Below, one piece after another: positions 30,066 through 39,154 of a stretch of 64,000 nucleotides of DNA (the first letter of the stretch is position 1; each line of letters opens with the position of its first letter). Source of the stretch: Paenibacillus sp. ACRRX. GTDB taxonomy: Bacteria > Bacillota > Bacilli > Paenibacillales > Paenibacillaceae. The position numbers and the translations under genes were made by a program. The notes under the pieces were generated by a model. That model saw nothing but the letters and a program-made list of their open reading frames with translations, was not told where the DNA came from and made no database searches. The stretch lies in assembly GCF_022346885.1 (NCBI RefSeq), contig NZ_JAKRNK010000003.1, positions 372,001 through 436,000 of the forward strand, read 5' to 3'.

Positions 30066-32366
30066 CTAATCCCTTACATTTAACACGGTGTAATCGCGCC
30101 ATTCCTCCGGCAGCAAGCTTCTATAGTGCCCCTGCAAATACCGGTCATCCACTAGCACTAGTATCCCCCGATCCTGCTCTGATCGGATGAGTCTTCCTCC
30201 TGCCTGCAGTACCTTGTTCATACCAGGGTAGACATAAGCATAATCATACCCCCGTTTGCCTATCCCATTAAAATAATCACGTAATATATCTCGCTCCAAT
30301 CCGAGCTGTGGAAGTCCTACACCAACGACGACAACTCCGGTCAAACGATCCCCAACTAGATCAATGCCTTCTGAAAATATGCCGCCCATCACCGCAAATC
30401 CAACCAACGTACGGCCATTGTCAGCCTGAAACGCGGTCAAATACCGCTCTCGTTCCTCTTCCGTCATATCCACCTGCTGCACGATCACATCCACATCTGG
30501 CCGTTCTTCTTCCACAAAAGTTTCGTACACGAGATTCATATAAGCATAGGATGGGAAAAAGAACAAATAGTTGCCCTGCCGATTCTCCACCAACTGTTGT
30601 AACAGTTGAGCAACCCTCTCTTTTGTTCGCTCCCTGTCATGATAACGGGTAGACACAGGTAGTACTGATACTTTCAACTGGTCCGCAGAAAAAGGTGTAG
30701 CAAGAGACAGCGAATAATCTCCCTCGCCAGCTCCTAGCATATCTCTGTAGTAAGAGATCGGAGACAGCGTGGCCGAAAAGTAAATATGCGACCGAAATCC
30801 CTTACCCATCTGAGTCAGCAGATAAGAAGGGTCAAGGCAAAATAGCCTCAATCGCACCTCGCTTCTGTCTATTTCGGCATAGGCAACATACTTCTCATCA
30901 AATAACTTTCCGATTCGAACAAAGCTTTGTGCCGCAAAATACGTATCCAAAAGCAGTGGACTGGGCTCTGCACCCCCAGATGACGCAAGCTGCCTCTCTG
31001 CCTGCAACACAAAGGTTTCTACCAATGCTACTAATTCCTCTGGTCGTTCTTTCTCTACACGATACTTATCTTCACTCAGCTTGCGAAACCGCACAAAGTA
31101 ATCATTAATAGCTTTGGAGGATTGGTAAATCTCAACACTCCTGGTCTTGAACTCCCTCTGCAAAGCGAGGAATGTCGACTTGACTAAAGTACTCGAGAAC
31201 ATCTCCCTTGCCCGATCGACCAAGTTATGGGCCTCATCGACTAACAAAGCGGTCTGATTTCTGCGCTCCGCCAACATTCGTTTTAAAGAAACACGCGGAT
31301 CAAAAATATAGTTATAGTCCCCTATGACAACATCCGCCGCATAGGCAGCATCCAACGACAGTTCAAAGGGGCACAAACGGTGCTTTTGTGCGTAATGTTC
31401 AATGACGGGTCGTGTCATCAACGTCTCTTGGGAGAGCATATCCAACATGCCACCATTTAATCGATCATAGTAGCCATCCGCATAGGGGCAATCTTCCTTC
31501 CGGCAGCTCATCTCCGCTTGGAAACATACCTTCTCCTTGGCGGTCAGCGTCACACTGTGCACCACAAGCCCATTCGTTCGCAAATGGACAAAAGCATCCT
31601 CTGCTGCTGTGCGCGTAATGGTCTTGGCTGTCAAATAAAACAGATGCTCAAGCAGGCCTTGTCCAATTGCTTTGATGGCTGGAAATATCGTCGAGATCGT
31701 CTTGCCAATCCCTGTTGGCGCCTTAACATACAGCGACACGCCTTCTTCAATCGTGCGATACACAGCACCTGCCAGCCTGCGTTGTCCTGCCCGATAAGCA
31801 TCAAACGGAAAAGATAATCGCTCGATACTCTTATTCCTGCTGCATCTGTGCTGATAAAGCAAATCTGCGTAGGGCGCATACCGCCTAAGGAGATCCATTA
31901 TCCACTGCTCCAGCTCCCCATATGCAACCTCCTGCACAAAGCGCTTCTGCTGCTCCGTATCCACCTGCACATAGGTCAACTGAATTCGCATCTTATCCAC
32001 TTGATGCTCCTTAGCATACATATAGGCATAACACTTCGCCTGTGCCCAGTGGACAGGAAACGCATCTGGCGTGATCAGATCTATATCCTTTGCAGTAGAT
32101 TTGATCTCGTCTATGGTCAACTGACCGTCCTGTACTAGCAGCCCGTCACATCTTCCCTCGATCCCAAACACATACTCGTCACAAGCAATCTCCGTGTATA
32201 GATGTACTTCCTTCTGATCTTGCTCCCCATAAGTCCGCTGTATCTTCTGATGCGCCTTCGTCCCTTCTGCCATCGTGCTCGTTGTCCGAAAACCTACGTC
32301 AATGCTTCCGCTGCGATATACATATTCGACCAGCGTCCTTACAGCTATATAGATCAAGCTCGGCAT
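30066..32366 (-). CDS. Rad3/XPD-like Fe-S helicase with N-terminal PD-(D/E)XK nuclease-like domain
   Basis: A 766-residue superfamily 2 DNA helicase of the DinG/XPD type. The N-terminal ~170 residues look like a RecB/Cas4-type nuclease module: GTKAH (His 39), GIEGRCDG (Asp 74) and IDEIKS (Glu 87, Lys 89). Walker A is APTGIGKT (216-223), the Fe-S cluster ligands are Cys 281, 288, 293 and 332, and Walker B is VDEAHN (376-381). The C-terminal helicase half ends with GGRLIRSEQDRGILVLVDDR (motif VI). It should unwind 5'-3' and may cut DNA. An SOS box (32393-32404) lies 27 bases before the start, so damage induction is expected. Monocistronic. Confidence 0.85.
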   Translation of the reverse strand: MPSLIYIAVRTLVEYVYRSGSIDVGFRTTSTMAEGTKAHQKIQRTYGEQDQKEVHLYTEIACDEYVFGIEGRCDGLLVQDGQLTIDEIKSTAKDIDLITPDAFPVHWAQAKCYAYMYAKEHQVDKMRIQLTYVQVDTEQQKRFVQEVAYGELEQWIMDLLRRYAPYADLLYQHRCSRNKSIERLSFPFDAYRAGQRRLAGAVYRTIEEGVSLYVKAPTGIGKTISTIFPAIKAIGQGLLEHLFYLTAKTITRTAAEDAFVHLRTNGLVVHSVTLTAKEKVCFQAEMSCRKEDCPYADGYYDRLNGGMLDMLSQETLMTRPVIEHYAQKHRLCPFELSLDAAYAADVVIGDYNYIFDPRVSLKRMLAERRNQTALLVDEAHNLVDRAREMFSSTLVKSTFLALQREFKTRSVEIYQSSKAINDYFVRFRKLSEDKYRVEKERPEELVALVETFVLQAERQLASSGGAEPSPLLLDTYFAAQSFVRIGKLFDEKYVAYAEIDRSEVRLRLFCLDPSYLLTQMGKGFRSHIYFSATLSPISYYRDMLGAGEGDYSLSLATPFSADQLKVSVLPVSTRYHDRERTKERVAQLLQQLVENRQGNYLFFFPSYAYMNLVYETFVEEERPDVDVIVQQVDMTEEERERYLTAFQADNGRTLVGFAVMGGIFSEGIDLVGDRLTGVVVVGVGLPQLGLERDILRDYFNGIGKRGYDYAYVYPGMNKVLQAGGRLIRSEQDRGILVLVDDRYLQGHYRSLLPEEWRDYTVLNVRD

Positions 32367-32392
32367 GATATCACCTATCGTTGAGTATTAGA

Positions 32393-32404
32393 GAACATTT
32401 GTTC
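32393..32404. promoter_or_regulatory. LexA (SOS) box of the nuclease-helicase gene
   Basis: GAACATTTGTTC, extended to AGAACATTTGTTCT, fits the Bacillus LexA consensus CGAAC-N4-GTTCG in its core. On the minus strand a TAAAAT -10 candidate lies directly upstream of it. Confidence 0.75.
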
Positions 32405-32469
32405 TTTATTTTACCACGACAGCTAGCAGTAAGATACAACGACCAGAGTTTCTAACACCTCGAAGCGAT

Positions 32470-32650
32470 TTGGGCCCTTTTCAACGCAAATATACATCAC
32501 GTTATAACAACTCCGATTTCATTTGCCGTTTATATAAAGACGATCCCCAAGCTGAACGACGCAGTCAAGTAGCTGCAGAACTCCGTATGTATACTAGCAT
32601 CACTAGCATCCAACATGCTCAGCAGCAGGGCTACATGCCTGTAGAATTGT
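32470..32650 (+). other. Open frame of unknown nature, possible gene remnant
   Basis: Between the helicase and APH-fold genes the plus strand has an open frame (upstream-open to about 32440) with a protein-like translation, including FICRLYKDDPQAERRSQ, AELRMYTS and QQQGYMPVEL. It has no ribosome site and only a TTG as start, and beyond 32650 it runs antisense over the kinase gene. I do not recognise a family. It may be a decayed gene end or chance. Confidence 0.2.
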
Positions 32651-33649
32651 TTAGAGGAGAAGCTGCATGCAAGGGATGCCATTTCGTATTCCGTCTACAT
32701 TATGGGCTAGCCATGCACGTTTATTCTCATCGACTGCCTGTGAACCCCAAATTGTGTAGAGCAGCAGCGTTAATTCAACACGTCTCTTTTCGATGAATAG
32801 AGGGAGGTGCACCAACCATTTCTTATCCAATTGATACTTCCGATTGTATCCCGTCATAAAGTGCCGAAACACCTCATTTGCAGCTGTTGATACGCGAGCC
32901 TCTTCATATTCGATCTGCTGCTTGTTGCCGAATACGGAGCCGTAAAAGACTGCGATTGCAATATCCTGCAGGAAGTAATCATAACCACAATCGTCGAAGT
33001 CAAATGCCGTAATGCCAGATGAATCTACAAAAAAGTTCGATTGATGCAAATCTCGATGGCATAGGCCATAGTGATCCGTCACACGCGGTAAGGCATCAAT
33101 GGCTGCGGAGACCTCGCTTAGCTTGTGATAAAGCTCATGCTCTACATCACTAAACCGATCGACTGCCAGGCCCAGATCATCCTGATGCGGCCTCGACTCC
33201 AAGCCTTCTGCTACTCGGTAACCCACCGTCTTGGCGTGCATATCACCCGTTATCTCTCCCCATAACTCAAAAAGGTGCGGGCCCCACAGCTCATGAGAAG
33301 CATTCACATGCGAACCCTCCGCCTTTTCAAATACAGCCAATGTAAAGTATCCTTCCTCAGCTTCAAGCCTTTCTATGAACTGACCGGAGGAAAAAGGCAT
33401 TGGACAGACGACGCGGACACCCTGCTCGGCGAGGAAGTGAACCCAATCCAGTTCGGACTCAATTTGTGCTGCTGAACGATGTGCACTATGGGATATACGG
33501 AGAATGAGGTCGCGACCTCCTTGCTCAAATCCGTAAATAATATTTTCGAACCCGCCGATAGGATATAAACGATCAACCTCTATACCAAGTCGTTGTGCGG
33601 AAAGTTGAAGCTGCTCTTCTGTAAACAAATGCTGCCCATTTGCCACCAT
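32651..33649 (-). CDS. Aminoglycoside phosphotransferase-fold kinase
   Basis: A 332-residue member of the APH/ChoK family (PF01636) of small-molecule kinases. The ATP-binding lobe has LYPIGGFENIIYGFE and DLILRISHS (Lys is replaced by Arg in the usual VLR/VLK strand). The catalytic loop is HRDLHQSNFFVD (Brenner motif, Asp ~199) and the metal-binding Asp is in AFDFDDCGYD. Substrates in this family include choline, homoserine and antibiotics; nothing here decides. GGGG sits 5 bases before the ATG. Confidence 0.78.
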   Translation of the reverse strand: MVANGQHLFTEEQLQLSAQRLGIEVDRLYPIGGFENIIYGFEQGGRDLILRISHSAHRSAAQIESELDWVHFLAEQGVRVVCPMPFSSGQFIERLEAEEGYFTLAVFEKAEGSHVNASHELWGPHLFELWGEITGDMHAKTVGYRVAEGLESRPHQDDLGLAVDRFSDVEHELYHKLSEVSAAIDALPRVTDHYGLCHRDLHQSNFFVDSSGITAFDFDDCGYDYFLQDIAIAVFYGSVFGNKQQIEYEEARVSTAANEVFRHFMTGYNRKYQLDKKWLVHLPLFIEKRRVELTLLLYTIWGSQAVDENKRAWLAHNVDGIRNGIPCMQLLL

Positions 33650-33743
33650 GTCATCCCCTTTTAATGGCTCTTGCTCAAAGACCGATTATATTCCCTTCGT
33701 TTGCAAAACGCTGACAATCCTATTCCTTTACCAGCATTAGGGA

Positions 33744-34196
33744 TTACAAATCCTGAGATAGGCGAATCATATCTCTGCATTGAATCTCATTTTCAAAGAT
33801 AGGCTCCGGATAATGCCGTACAAAGAAGTCCTGATCGATTCCCACAATTCTAAACCCGCATTTCTGGTAGAGCGCTAGCTGACCTACACTTGAATTACCG
33901 GTACCAAGCTCCACTGTGCTGTAGCCCAGTGATTTAGCTGTCTCAAGTGCATGGCGTACCAACCCCTTCCCTATACCTCTGCCATGGTGCTCTTCAGCAA
34001 CCGCCACATTAACAAGCTCTACCGTTGACGGTCTCGTCGGCAAGAGTACGTACACCCCAACGACGTAATTGTTATGTTCCGCTATGTAACAGTGCCCGCG
34101 CTGGATATATTCCTCTACAATGGCACGTGAAGGGTCTGCCAGCAGTAACAATTCCATTGGATATAATTCATCAATTTTCAGCTTACGTATGTTCAT
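33744..34196 (-). CDS. GNAT family N-acetyltransferase (YvbK-like)
   Basis: A 150-residue acetyltransferase. The segments VGVYVLLPTRPSTVELVNVA, HHGRGIGKGLVRHALETAK (acetyl-CoA loop RGxGxG/A), GNSSVGQLALYQKCGFR and IQCRDMIRLS resemble B. subtilis YvbK as I recall it. ATG 34196 is chosen because AAAGGAG lies about 7 bases upstream; the earlier in-frame ATG has none. Acceptor unknown. Confidence 0.78.
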   Translation of the reverse strand: MNIRKLKIDELYPMELLLLADPSRAIVEEYIQRGHCYIAEHNNYVVGVYVLLPTRPSTVELVNVAVAEEHHGRGIGKGLVRHALETAKSLGYSTVELGTGNSSVGQLALYQKCGFRIVGIDQDFFVRHYPEPIFENEIQCRDMIRLSQDL

Positions 34197-34495
34197 GTTG
34201 AATCTCCTTTTTATCAAAAATAGCGCCTATCTTACAGCTGTACTTGGATTTAAAATAGTATATAATTTACATATTCGTGCTGATCTGCTATTTTCCTTCC
34301 ACCTACCAAGTGCTTTACTCTAGCCCTTGTGTCATCGGTGATGAAGACTGCCCTTTGTACGCTGCTATACAATTCTATTGAGGATTACATAAATTGGTAA
34401 TAAATAATGAAATACCCTGTTCGAACTTCGCACGGAAGGACAGGAAAATTCAATTCCCTAATGATAGGATAAACATATGAAAGAGGTGGAGGCTT

Positions 34496-35356
34496 TTGGA
34501 GTGGTTGACTCGAATGGAAGCCGTCTTGGAACTGATTGAAAGCAGGATGGAAGATAAGCTTGATATGGATGAGATCGCACGCACGGCACAGACTTCTTCC
34601 TTTCATTTTCAACGTATGTTCCATATCGTAACGGGATATACCATTGCAGAGTACATGCGCAAACGTAAATTGACGCTGGCGGCACAGGAGCTGGCCTCTT
34701 CTTCCGCCAAAGTGGTTGATGTGTCGTTCAAATACGGCTATGATTCACCAGAATCATTTACGAAGGCCTTTCGCAAAGCGCATGGCATCACACCTTCTGC
34801 TGCGCGTCAACCGGGAGCCTCACTAAAAGCCTTCCCTTGCTTGGCATTTCATCTATCTTTGAAGGGAGACAAGGAAATGGAATACAAATTAGTAGACAAA
34901 CCCGCCTTTCATGCAATTGGCAAGGCACTTCATACTACGACCAAAGATGGCGAAAACTTACGACGCATTCCAGAATTTTGGGGACAATGCAATGAGGACG
35001 GAACATATTGTCGACTAGCCGAGCTTGAACCAACCCATCATTTTCTTGGTATCTGCACCGATTTTAAACATGACACTGAAGAGATGAGCTATTGGATTGC
35101 TGTTGAAAGCAATCAAGCTGTAGAGGACACAACACTGGACTCTTATTTGGTCCCGGCCAACACTTGGGCTGTCTTCCCTGCTTCAGGTGCTATGCCGCAT
35201 GCGATGCAGCAGCTGTGGGAGCGAATCTTCCAAGAATGGTTCCCTGCCACCGGATATGAACATGCAGATGGACCTGAATTGGAGGTATATCCGTCGGGCA
35301 ATCCATCTTCCGAAGACTATCAGTTCGAAGTCTGGATACCGATTAAGAAAAAATAG
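34496..35356 (+). CDS. AraC-family regulator with GyrI-like effector domain
   Basis: A 286-residue regulator. The AraC double helix-turn-helix is N-terminal (residues ~8-105; LDMDEIARTAQTSSFHFQRM and VVDVSFKYGYDSPESFTKAF), followed by a GyrI/SOUL-like ligand-binding domain (~125-286; MEYKLVDKPAFHAIGKAL ... EDYQFEVWIPI), the arrangement of Rob- and BltR-like small-molecule sensors. TTG 34496 is the likely start, with GGTGGAGG just upstream and a typical opening EWLTRMEAVLELIE. It faces an ABC-2 operon, but a hairpin separates them. Upstream, 34197-34495 shows no certain promoter. Confidence 0.82.
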   Translation: MEWLTRMEAVLELIESRMEDKLDMDEIARTAQTSSFHFQRMFHIVTGYTIAEYMRKRKLTLAAQELASSSAKVVDVSFKYGYDSPESFTKAFRKAHGITPSAARQPGASLKAFPCLAFHLSLKGDKEMEYKLVDKPAFHAIGKALHTTTKDGENLRRIPEFWGQCNEDGTYCRLAELEPTHHFLGICTDFKHDTEEMSYWIAVESNQAVEDTTLDSYLVPANTWAVFPASGAMPHAMQQLWERIFQEWFPATGYEHADGPELEVYPSGNPSSEDYQFEVWIPIKKK

Positions 35357-35375
35357 TAGCCTGATCAACACAAGT

Positions 35376-35404
35376 AGACCGGTTGCCGCCTCAGCGACCG
35401 GTCT
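35376..35404. terminator. Hairpin between convergent AraC and ABC-2 genes
   Basis: AGACCGGT (35376-35383) and ACCGGTCT (35397-35404) pair perfectly. No T-run on either side, so strength is uncertain. Confidence 0.5.
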
Positions 35405-35434
35405 GCCATCATTCTGATTTATTACTATATCGTG

Positions 35435-36238
35435 TTACATATTCAAGTCCCGCTTATTATACCCCACATAGGTCATCGTCGAGCAGACCGCGATAATCAC
35501 CACTGACAACCATACGGAAACCATAGACAAGCCACCGCCGTACATTACTTTTTTAGCTTCAAAATACTTAAATGGCGTCACGTAAGCCAACACATCCAGG
35601 TTGCCGCTTAGATCTATCCCAAGCGACAACATAAAAGCGACTAATAAGGCTGCTGCTGACCAGGAGACTGCACGTTTAGGATTACGGCTGACTGCCGCGA
35701 TCATAGCACCCACGAGCAGGAACAATAACTGCAATATAAACATCCCTGCCATCATAAGTGCAATATCTCCATTCACATACTCACCGTTACTGTAATAGTT
35801 AACCATCGTCACGGAGGAAATCCACATGACCAGACCCACCACGGCCACATTAACCACGGCGGCCAGCAGCTTCGCCGTTAACACAAAGCTCCTGGAGACC
35901 GGCTTTACGAGTAGGAACTCAGCTGTCTTGTCCCGCTCCTCCTTCGAGATGATGTTCGCGCCGAGCATAGCCGCATGGATCGTGGCCATCATAAGCAGAT
36001 ACAAGAACAGCACCCCGTAATAACCGCTTGCTTTTGACAAATCAAATGTGCCAATTCCCATAATGATCTGCAGAGACTTAGGCATATCAGCTACGAGATC
36101 ATTCATGGACTGACCTGTGCCAGACATCGACATCCCCGCATATTTGCCCATACCCGATGCTACCATCACGACGATTGCGATGCACCAAAGGATCAATGAC
36201 TTGCGAGCAGCCTTTAATTCACGCCTAAATATATTCAA
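35435..36238 (-). CDS. ABC-2 type exporter permease
   Basis: A 267-residue, six-helix membrane protein of the ABC-2 family. The pattern FRRELKAARKSLILWCIAIV, then IISKEERDKTAEFLLVKPVS (the conserved coupling region after helix 2) is typical. It is related to the neighbouring permease (IISRESREKTADFLLTKPVA), so the two form a heterodimeric channel. TTG 36238 has GAGGGGG 8 bases upstream. Last gene of the TetR-ABC operon. Substrate unknown; drugs, peptides or lipids are usual. Confidence 0.82.
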   Translation of the reverse strand: MNIFRRELKAARKSLILWCIAIVVMVASGMGKYAGMSMSGTGQSMNDLVADMPKSLQIIMGIGTFDLSKASGYYGVLFLYLLMMATIHAAMLGANIISKEERDKTAEFLLVKPVSRSFVLTAKLLAAVVNVAVVGLVMWISSVTMVNYYSNGEYVNGDIALMMAGMFILQLLFLLVGAMIAAVSRNPKRAVSWSAAALLVAFMLSLGIDLSGNLDVLAYVTPFKYFEAKKVMYGGGLSMVSVWLSVVIIAVCSTMTYVGYNKRDLNM

Positions 36239-36301
36239 CGTAGAGCCCCCTCTTATGTCACCTGTAAGTTACAACATTGTCCATCTGCATCATCTCGTCG
36301 T

Positions 36302-37102
36302 CTAAACCGTATGCACATCCCGCTTCATGTACACGATATAACTAACCATTATCGACGTAACGACAACAACCAGCGCCGCCCACATATAAACAACTTCATA
36401 ACCATGATGCTGCACAATATAAGCAGCGTCAAAATATTTGAAGGGCGTTAACATACGCAGCTTATCGTCCCCGGTCGAAGCGCCTAAAATGCCAATTAAA
36501 AAGAACGCGAATACGGCTCCGAGCGAAATAGGCAGCACAGCTCTTATTTTGGGTATAAGTACGGCTGTCAGAACACCCAGCGACAGAAATAGAAGCTGCA
36601 CAAATAACAACGTCACCGATACCAGCAATAGTAGGTGCAAATCAAACGATTCTGCACTCACAAGTAAAGCCAGCCCGCTAGCTGCGATTATATATACTAG
36701 ATTGGTCAGTATCAGCGAAGTACATGCAGCAAGCAGCTTCGCTGTCATGATGCTAGAACGCGCCACAGGTTTCGTTAGCAGAAAGTCAGCCGTCTTTTCA
36801 CGCGATTCCCTGGATATAATCGAAACCCCCAGATTCATCGCTTGGATGGCGCCACACAATGTCACATACATAAACGCATAGGAGTAAAACCCTAACAGTG
36901 AAGTGATCGATTCAATTTGAATGCCCACCGCATGCAAAACGGCCTCCGGCATACTTCTCAGCAGTGTCTTAAACTGTTCCGCATCATGGTTAAATGTCGG
37001 GAACATAGACAACATAAAAGCGGCCAGCGCAACCAACGCAGCAGTCCAGATGAGGTTGAACTTACGATAAGCCTTTAGCTCATAGCAATACATGTTCATC
37101 AC
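36302..37102 (-). CDS. ABC-2 type exporter permease
   Basis: A 266-residue six-helix permease, paralogous to the next gene. YELKAYRKFNLIWTAALVAL opens the first helix and NLGVSIISRESREKTADFLL is the coupling motif. GTG 37102 has GGGAGG 8 bases upstream; ATG 37099 is in frame. It starts 4 bases after the ATPase stop, so translation is probably coupled. Confidence 0.82.
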   Translation of the reverse strand: MMNMYCYELKAYRKFNLIWTAALVALAAFMLSMFPTFNHDAEQFKTLLRSMPEAVLHAVGIQIESITSLLGFYSYAFMYVTLCGAIQAMNLGVSIISRESREKTADFLLTKPVARSSIMTAKLLAACTSLILTNLVYIIAASGLALLVSAESFDLHLLLLVSVTLLFVQLLFLSLGVLTAVLIPKIRAVLPISLGAVFAFFLIGILGASTGDDKLRMLTPFKYFDAAYIVQHHGYEVVYMWAALVVVVTSIMVSYIVYMKRDVHTV

Positions 37103-37105
37103 TGC

Positions 37106-37996
37106 TCAGTCCTCCCGCTCATAATAATGCATAAAGATCTCTTCTAGATCCGGCTCCTCCAGCCACAAATTACTGATCTCAATTGCTGCAAGCTTAGCCG
37201 TAATCACATTCAAATTGCCTTTATATAAGAACTGGATCATCGAACCTTCAACCTTCAATTCATTTACACCGCTAAATTGAAAATAATCAGACGCAATCGG
37301 AGAAGTAGTTTCCAGCTTAATTCTCTTGTAGCTGTCTGATTGCAGCGCGCTCACCTTCTCCATTTTCACAAGCCTGCCCTCCTTGATAATCGCCACGCGA
37401 TCACATAAGCGCTGGACCTCACTCAAGATATGAGAGGAGAATAGAATTGTCGCTCCCTTCTTGTTTTCCTGCTCTAGCAGCTCAAAGAACTTCTGCTGCA
37501 TCAACGGATCTAATCCGCTCGTCGGCTCATCCAATATGATCAGTTTCGGTTCATGCAACAATCCTTGTACAATCCCTACCTTCTTCTTATTGCCCAGCGA
37601 CAAATCATCGATCTTCTTGTTTAAATCAAGATTCATAATATCGGCTAATTCCTTGAATCGCGACCGACAATCCTTCTTATAGAAACTTGCAGAATAGCTT
37701 AACAAGTCCTTCACTTTCATATTGTCATAGTAAAACACTTCTGAAGGAAGGTAACCGATCTCCTTCCTGATCTCCGTCCCATGCCGCAACATATCCTTGC
37801 CGAAGATGGCTGCACTGCCGCTTGTTGGCTTAATGAGACCAAGCAGGGTCCGAATCGTGGTGGACTTTCCCGCTCCATTAGGACCGATAAAACCAAATAT
37901 TTCACCTTGCTCGACCGTAAAGCTTAAATTTGAGATTCCTCTTGCGCTGCCGTAAGTCTTCGTTAAATCGTTTATTTCGATTACGCTTACGCTCAT
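37106..37996 (-). CDS. ABC transporter ATPase for the ABC-2 exporter
   Basis: A 296-residue ATPase of the drug/bacitracin-exporter class (CcmA/BcrA-like). Walker A GPNGAGKST, signature LSLGNKKKVGIVQGL, Walker B LIILDEPTSGLDPL and the switch His in ILFSSHILSEVQRL are intact. The signature has LSLGNKKK in place of LSGGQ, common in this subfamily. The ~80-residue C-terminal extension is usual for exporters. ATG 37996 is preferred because AGAGGAG lies 7-8 bases upstream. Follows the TetR gene by 26 bases. Confidence 0.88.
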   Translation of the reverse strand: MSVSVIEINDLTKTYGSARGISNLSFTVEQGEIFGFIGPNGAGKSTTIRTLLGLIKPTSGSAAIFGKDMLRHGTEIRKEIGYLPSEVFYYDNMKVKDLLSYSASFYKKDCRSRFKELADIMNLDLNKKIDDLSLGNKKKVGIVQGLLHEPKLIILDEPTSGLDPLMQQKFFELLEQENKKGATILFSSHILSEVQRLCDRVAIIKEGRLVKMEKVSALQSDSYKRIKLETTSPIASDYFQFSGVNELKVEGSMIQFLYKGNLNVITAKLAAIEISNLWLEEPDLEEIFMHYYERED

Positions 37997-38022
37997 CTGT
38001 GACACTCCTCTCGACATACCCT

Positions 38023-38649
38023 TTATTCGCGATAGAAGGCTTGCTTTAATATCTGCATATATCGATCGATCTCTTCCATAACCTCATCCATTTTGATATC
38101 CTCATAACGACTAGCCTTCCACTTTTCCTGCTGCTGCAGCCCGAATCCTTCCAGGGTCCAGAAGATGACTTGAATGGCTCGTGTCACATCGGTACCCTCT
38201 TTAAATAAGCTATGGTCGACATCGTGAAAGATTGTGCTGTAGCCGCTAGCCACAAGCTGCTTATTGTAATGCTCCAACTCCGGTTTAATCTCGTCACATT
38301 TCTCAAAGTAGGCTGTTTTAAGGAAGTCAAATACGTCTGGATACCTTTGAATCATGTCAAACTTAAGCAGTAACGCCTGCCTCAATTTCATAAAAATATC
38401 CTTCTGATCCTGATTCAGCTTCGCTACAAACTCATTCATCAACTGTTCGACTGCATGACCATACAAGTATAGAAACAATTCCTTCTTATTATTAAAATAA
38501 TGGAACAGCAATCCCTTTGAAATGCCTGCCTCTTTCACAATCTCATTGGTAGATGCTTGCTCATACCCCTTCTGTGAAAATACTTTCAGCGCTGCATTAA
38601 TGATACGTTCCTGCTTATCCACACCTAGGTTAAGAAATTTTTCAATCAT
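38023..38649 (-). CDS. TetR-family repressor of the ABC-2 operon
   Basis: A 208-residue TetR-type repressor. The N-terminal HTH is typical (QERIINAALKVFSQKGYEQA, then TNEIVKEAGISKGLLFHYFN), followed by an all-helical ligand-binding domain. ATG 38649 has GGAGG 7 bases upstream. It is the first gene of the operon, and two identical-type palindromes (TTGACC-N5-GGTCAA) flank its promoter, so it is very likely autoregulated and controls the exporter. Confidence 0.88.
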   Translation of the reverse strand: MIEKFLNLGVDKQERIINAALKVFSQKGYEQASTNEIVKEAGISKGLLFHYFNNKKELFLYLYGHAVEQLMNEFVAKLNQDQKDIFMKLRQALLLKFDMIQRYPDVFDFLKTAYFEKCDEIKPELEHYNKQLVASGYSTIFHDVDHSLFKEGTDVTRAIQVIFWTLEGFGLQQQEKWKASRYEDIKMDEVMEEIDRYMQILKQAFYRE

Positions 38650-38671
38650 TTGGTGACCTCCGCCGATATCG

Positions 38672-38721
38672 TTGACCATTAAGGTCAATGTTATTATATG
38701 TTAATTGACCTTAGTGGTCAA
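38672..38721 (-). promoter_or_regulatory. Promoter and twin TetR operators
   Basis: TTGACC-ATTAA-GGTCAA (38672-38688) and TTGACC-TTAGT-GGTCAA (38705-38721) are 17-bp palindromes 33 bases apart. On the minus strand the second supplies the -35 TTGACC (38716-38721), followed by exactly 17 bases and TATAAT (38693-38698). The other covers the early transcribed region. Confidence 0.85.
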
Positions 38722-38783
38722 TATTCTTGTTTTTCTGATTGTTGACACTAATCCAGTCTCGATCACATCCATCCCCACAACCC

Positions 38784-38823
38784 AAAAAGACCCGATCTAG
38801 ATTAAATCCCGATCAGGTCTTTG
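38784..38823 (-). terminator. Terminator of the DUF3006 gene
   Basis: On the minus strand AGACCTGATC pairs with GATCGGGTCT, followed by TTTTT. Confidence 0.82.
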
Positions 38824-38847
38824 GCTAACCTACTCTTACATGGCTGC

Positions 38848-39087
38848 TTACTCCTCAAATAACTCATCTATCAGCATGTCTGCCTCTTGACGCAAACGTA
38901 CTGTTCGTTCCTGATCCACACGAATCTTTCCGTCCTCTATCACAACCGCATCTCCAGGGCGAGCGTGTGCAGGCAGTTGACGACGTTCCACCTCTTGCAT
39001 ATCACCGTTCATCTCAATTACAGCCCAATCTCCTTCAAACCTGTCGATTACCCCACAACACGTCCCCTTCTTCTGAGGATCAGTCAT
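38848..39087 (-). CDS. DUF3006 family protein
   Basis: A 79-residue acidic protein of the DUF3006 family: GVIDRFEGDWAVIEMNGDMQ followed by a RRQLP segment, GDAVVIEDGKI and the final RLRQEADMLIDELFEE. The fold is probably a small beta barrel with a C-terminal helix. Genes of this family often sit next to ComEC-like metallo-hydrolases, as here, 67 bases after that gene. Function unknown. Confidence 0.8.
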   Translation of the reverse strand: MTDPQKKGTCCGVIDRFEGDWAVIEMNGDMQEVERRQLPAHARPGDAVVIEDGKIRVDQERTVRLRQEADMLIDELFEE

Positions 39088-39154
39088 GCAATCTCCTCCT
39101 AGTGAACTTCATGTATTCGTCTGGGCTGCTTATTTGTGAACACGTACAGTGGCC

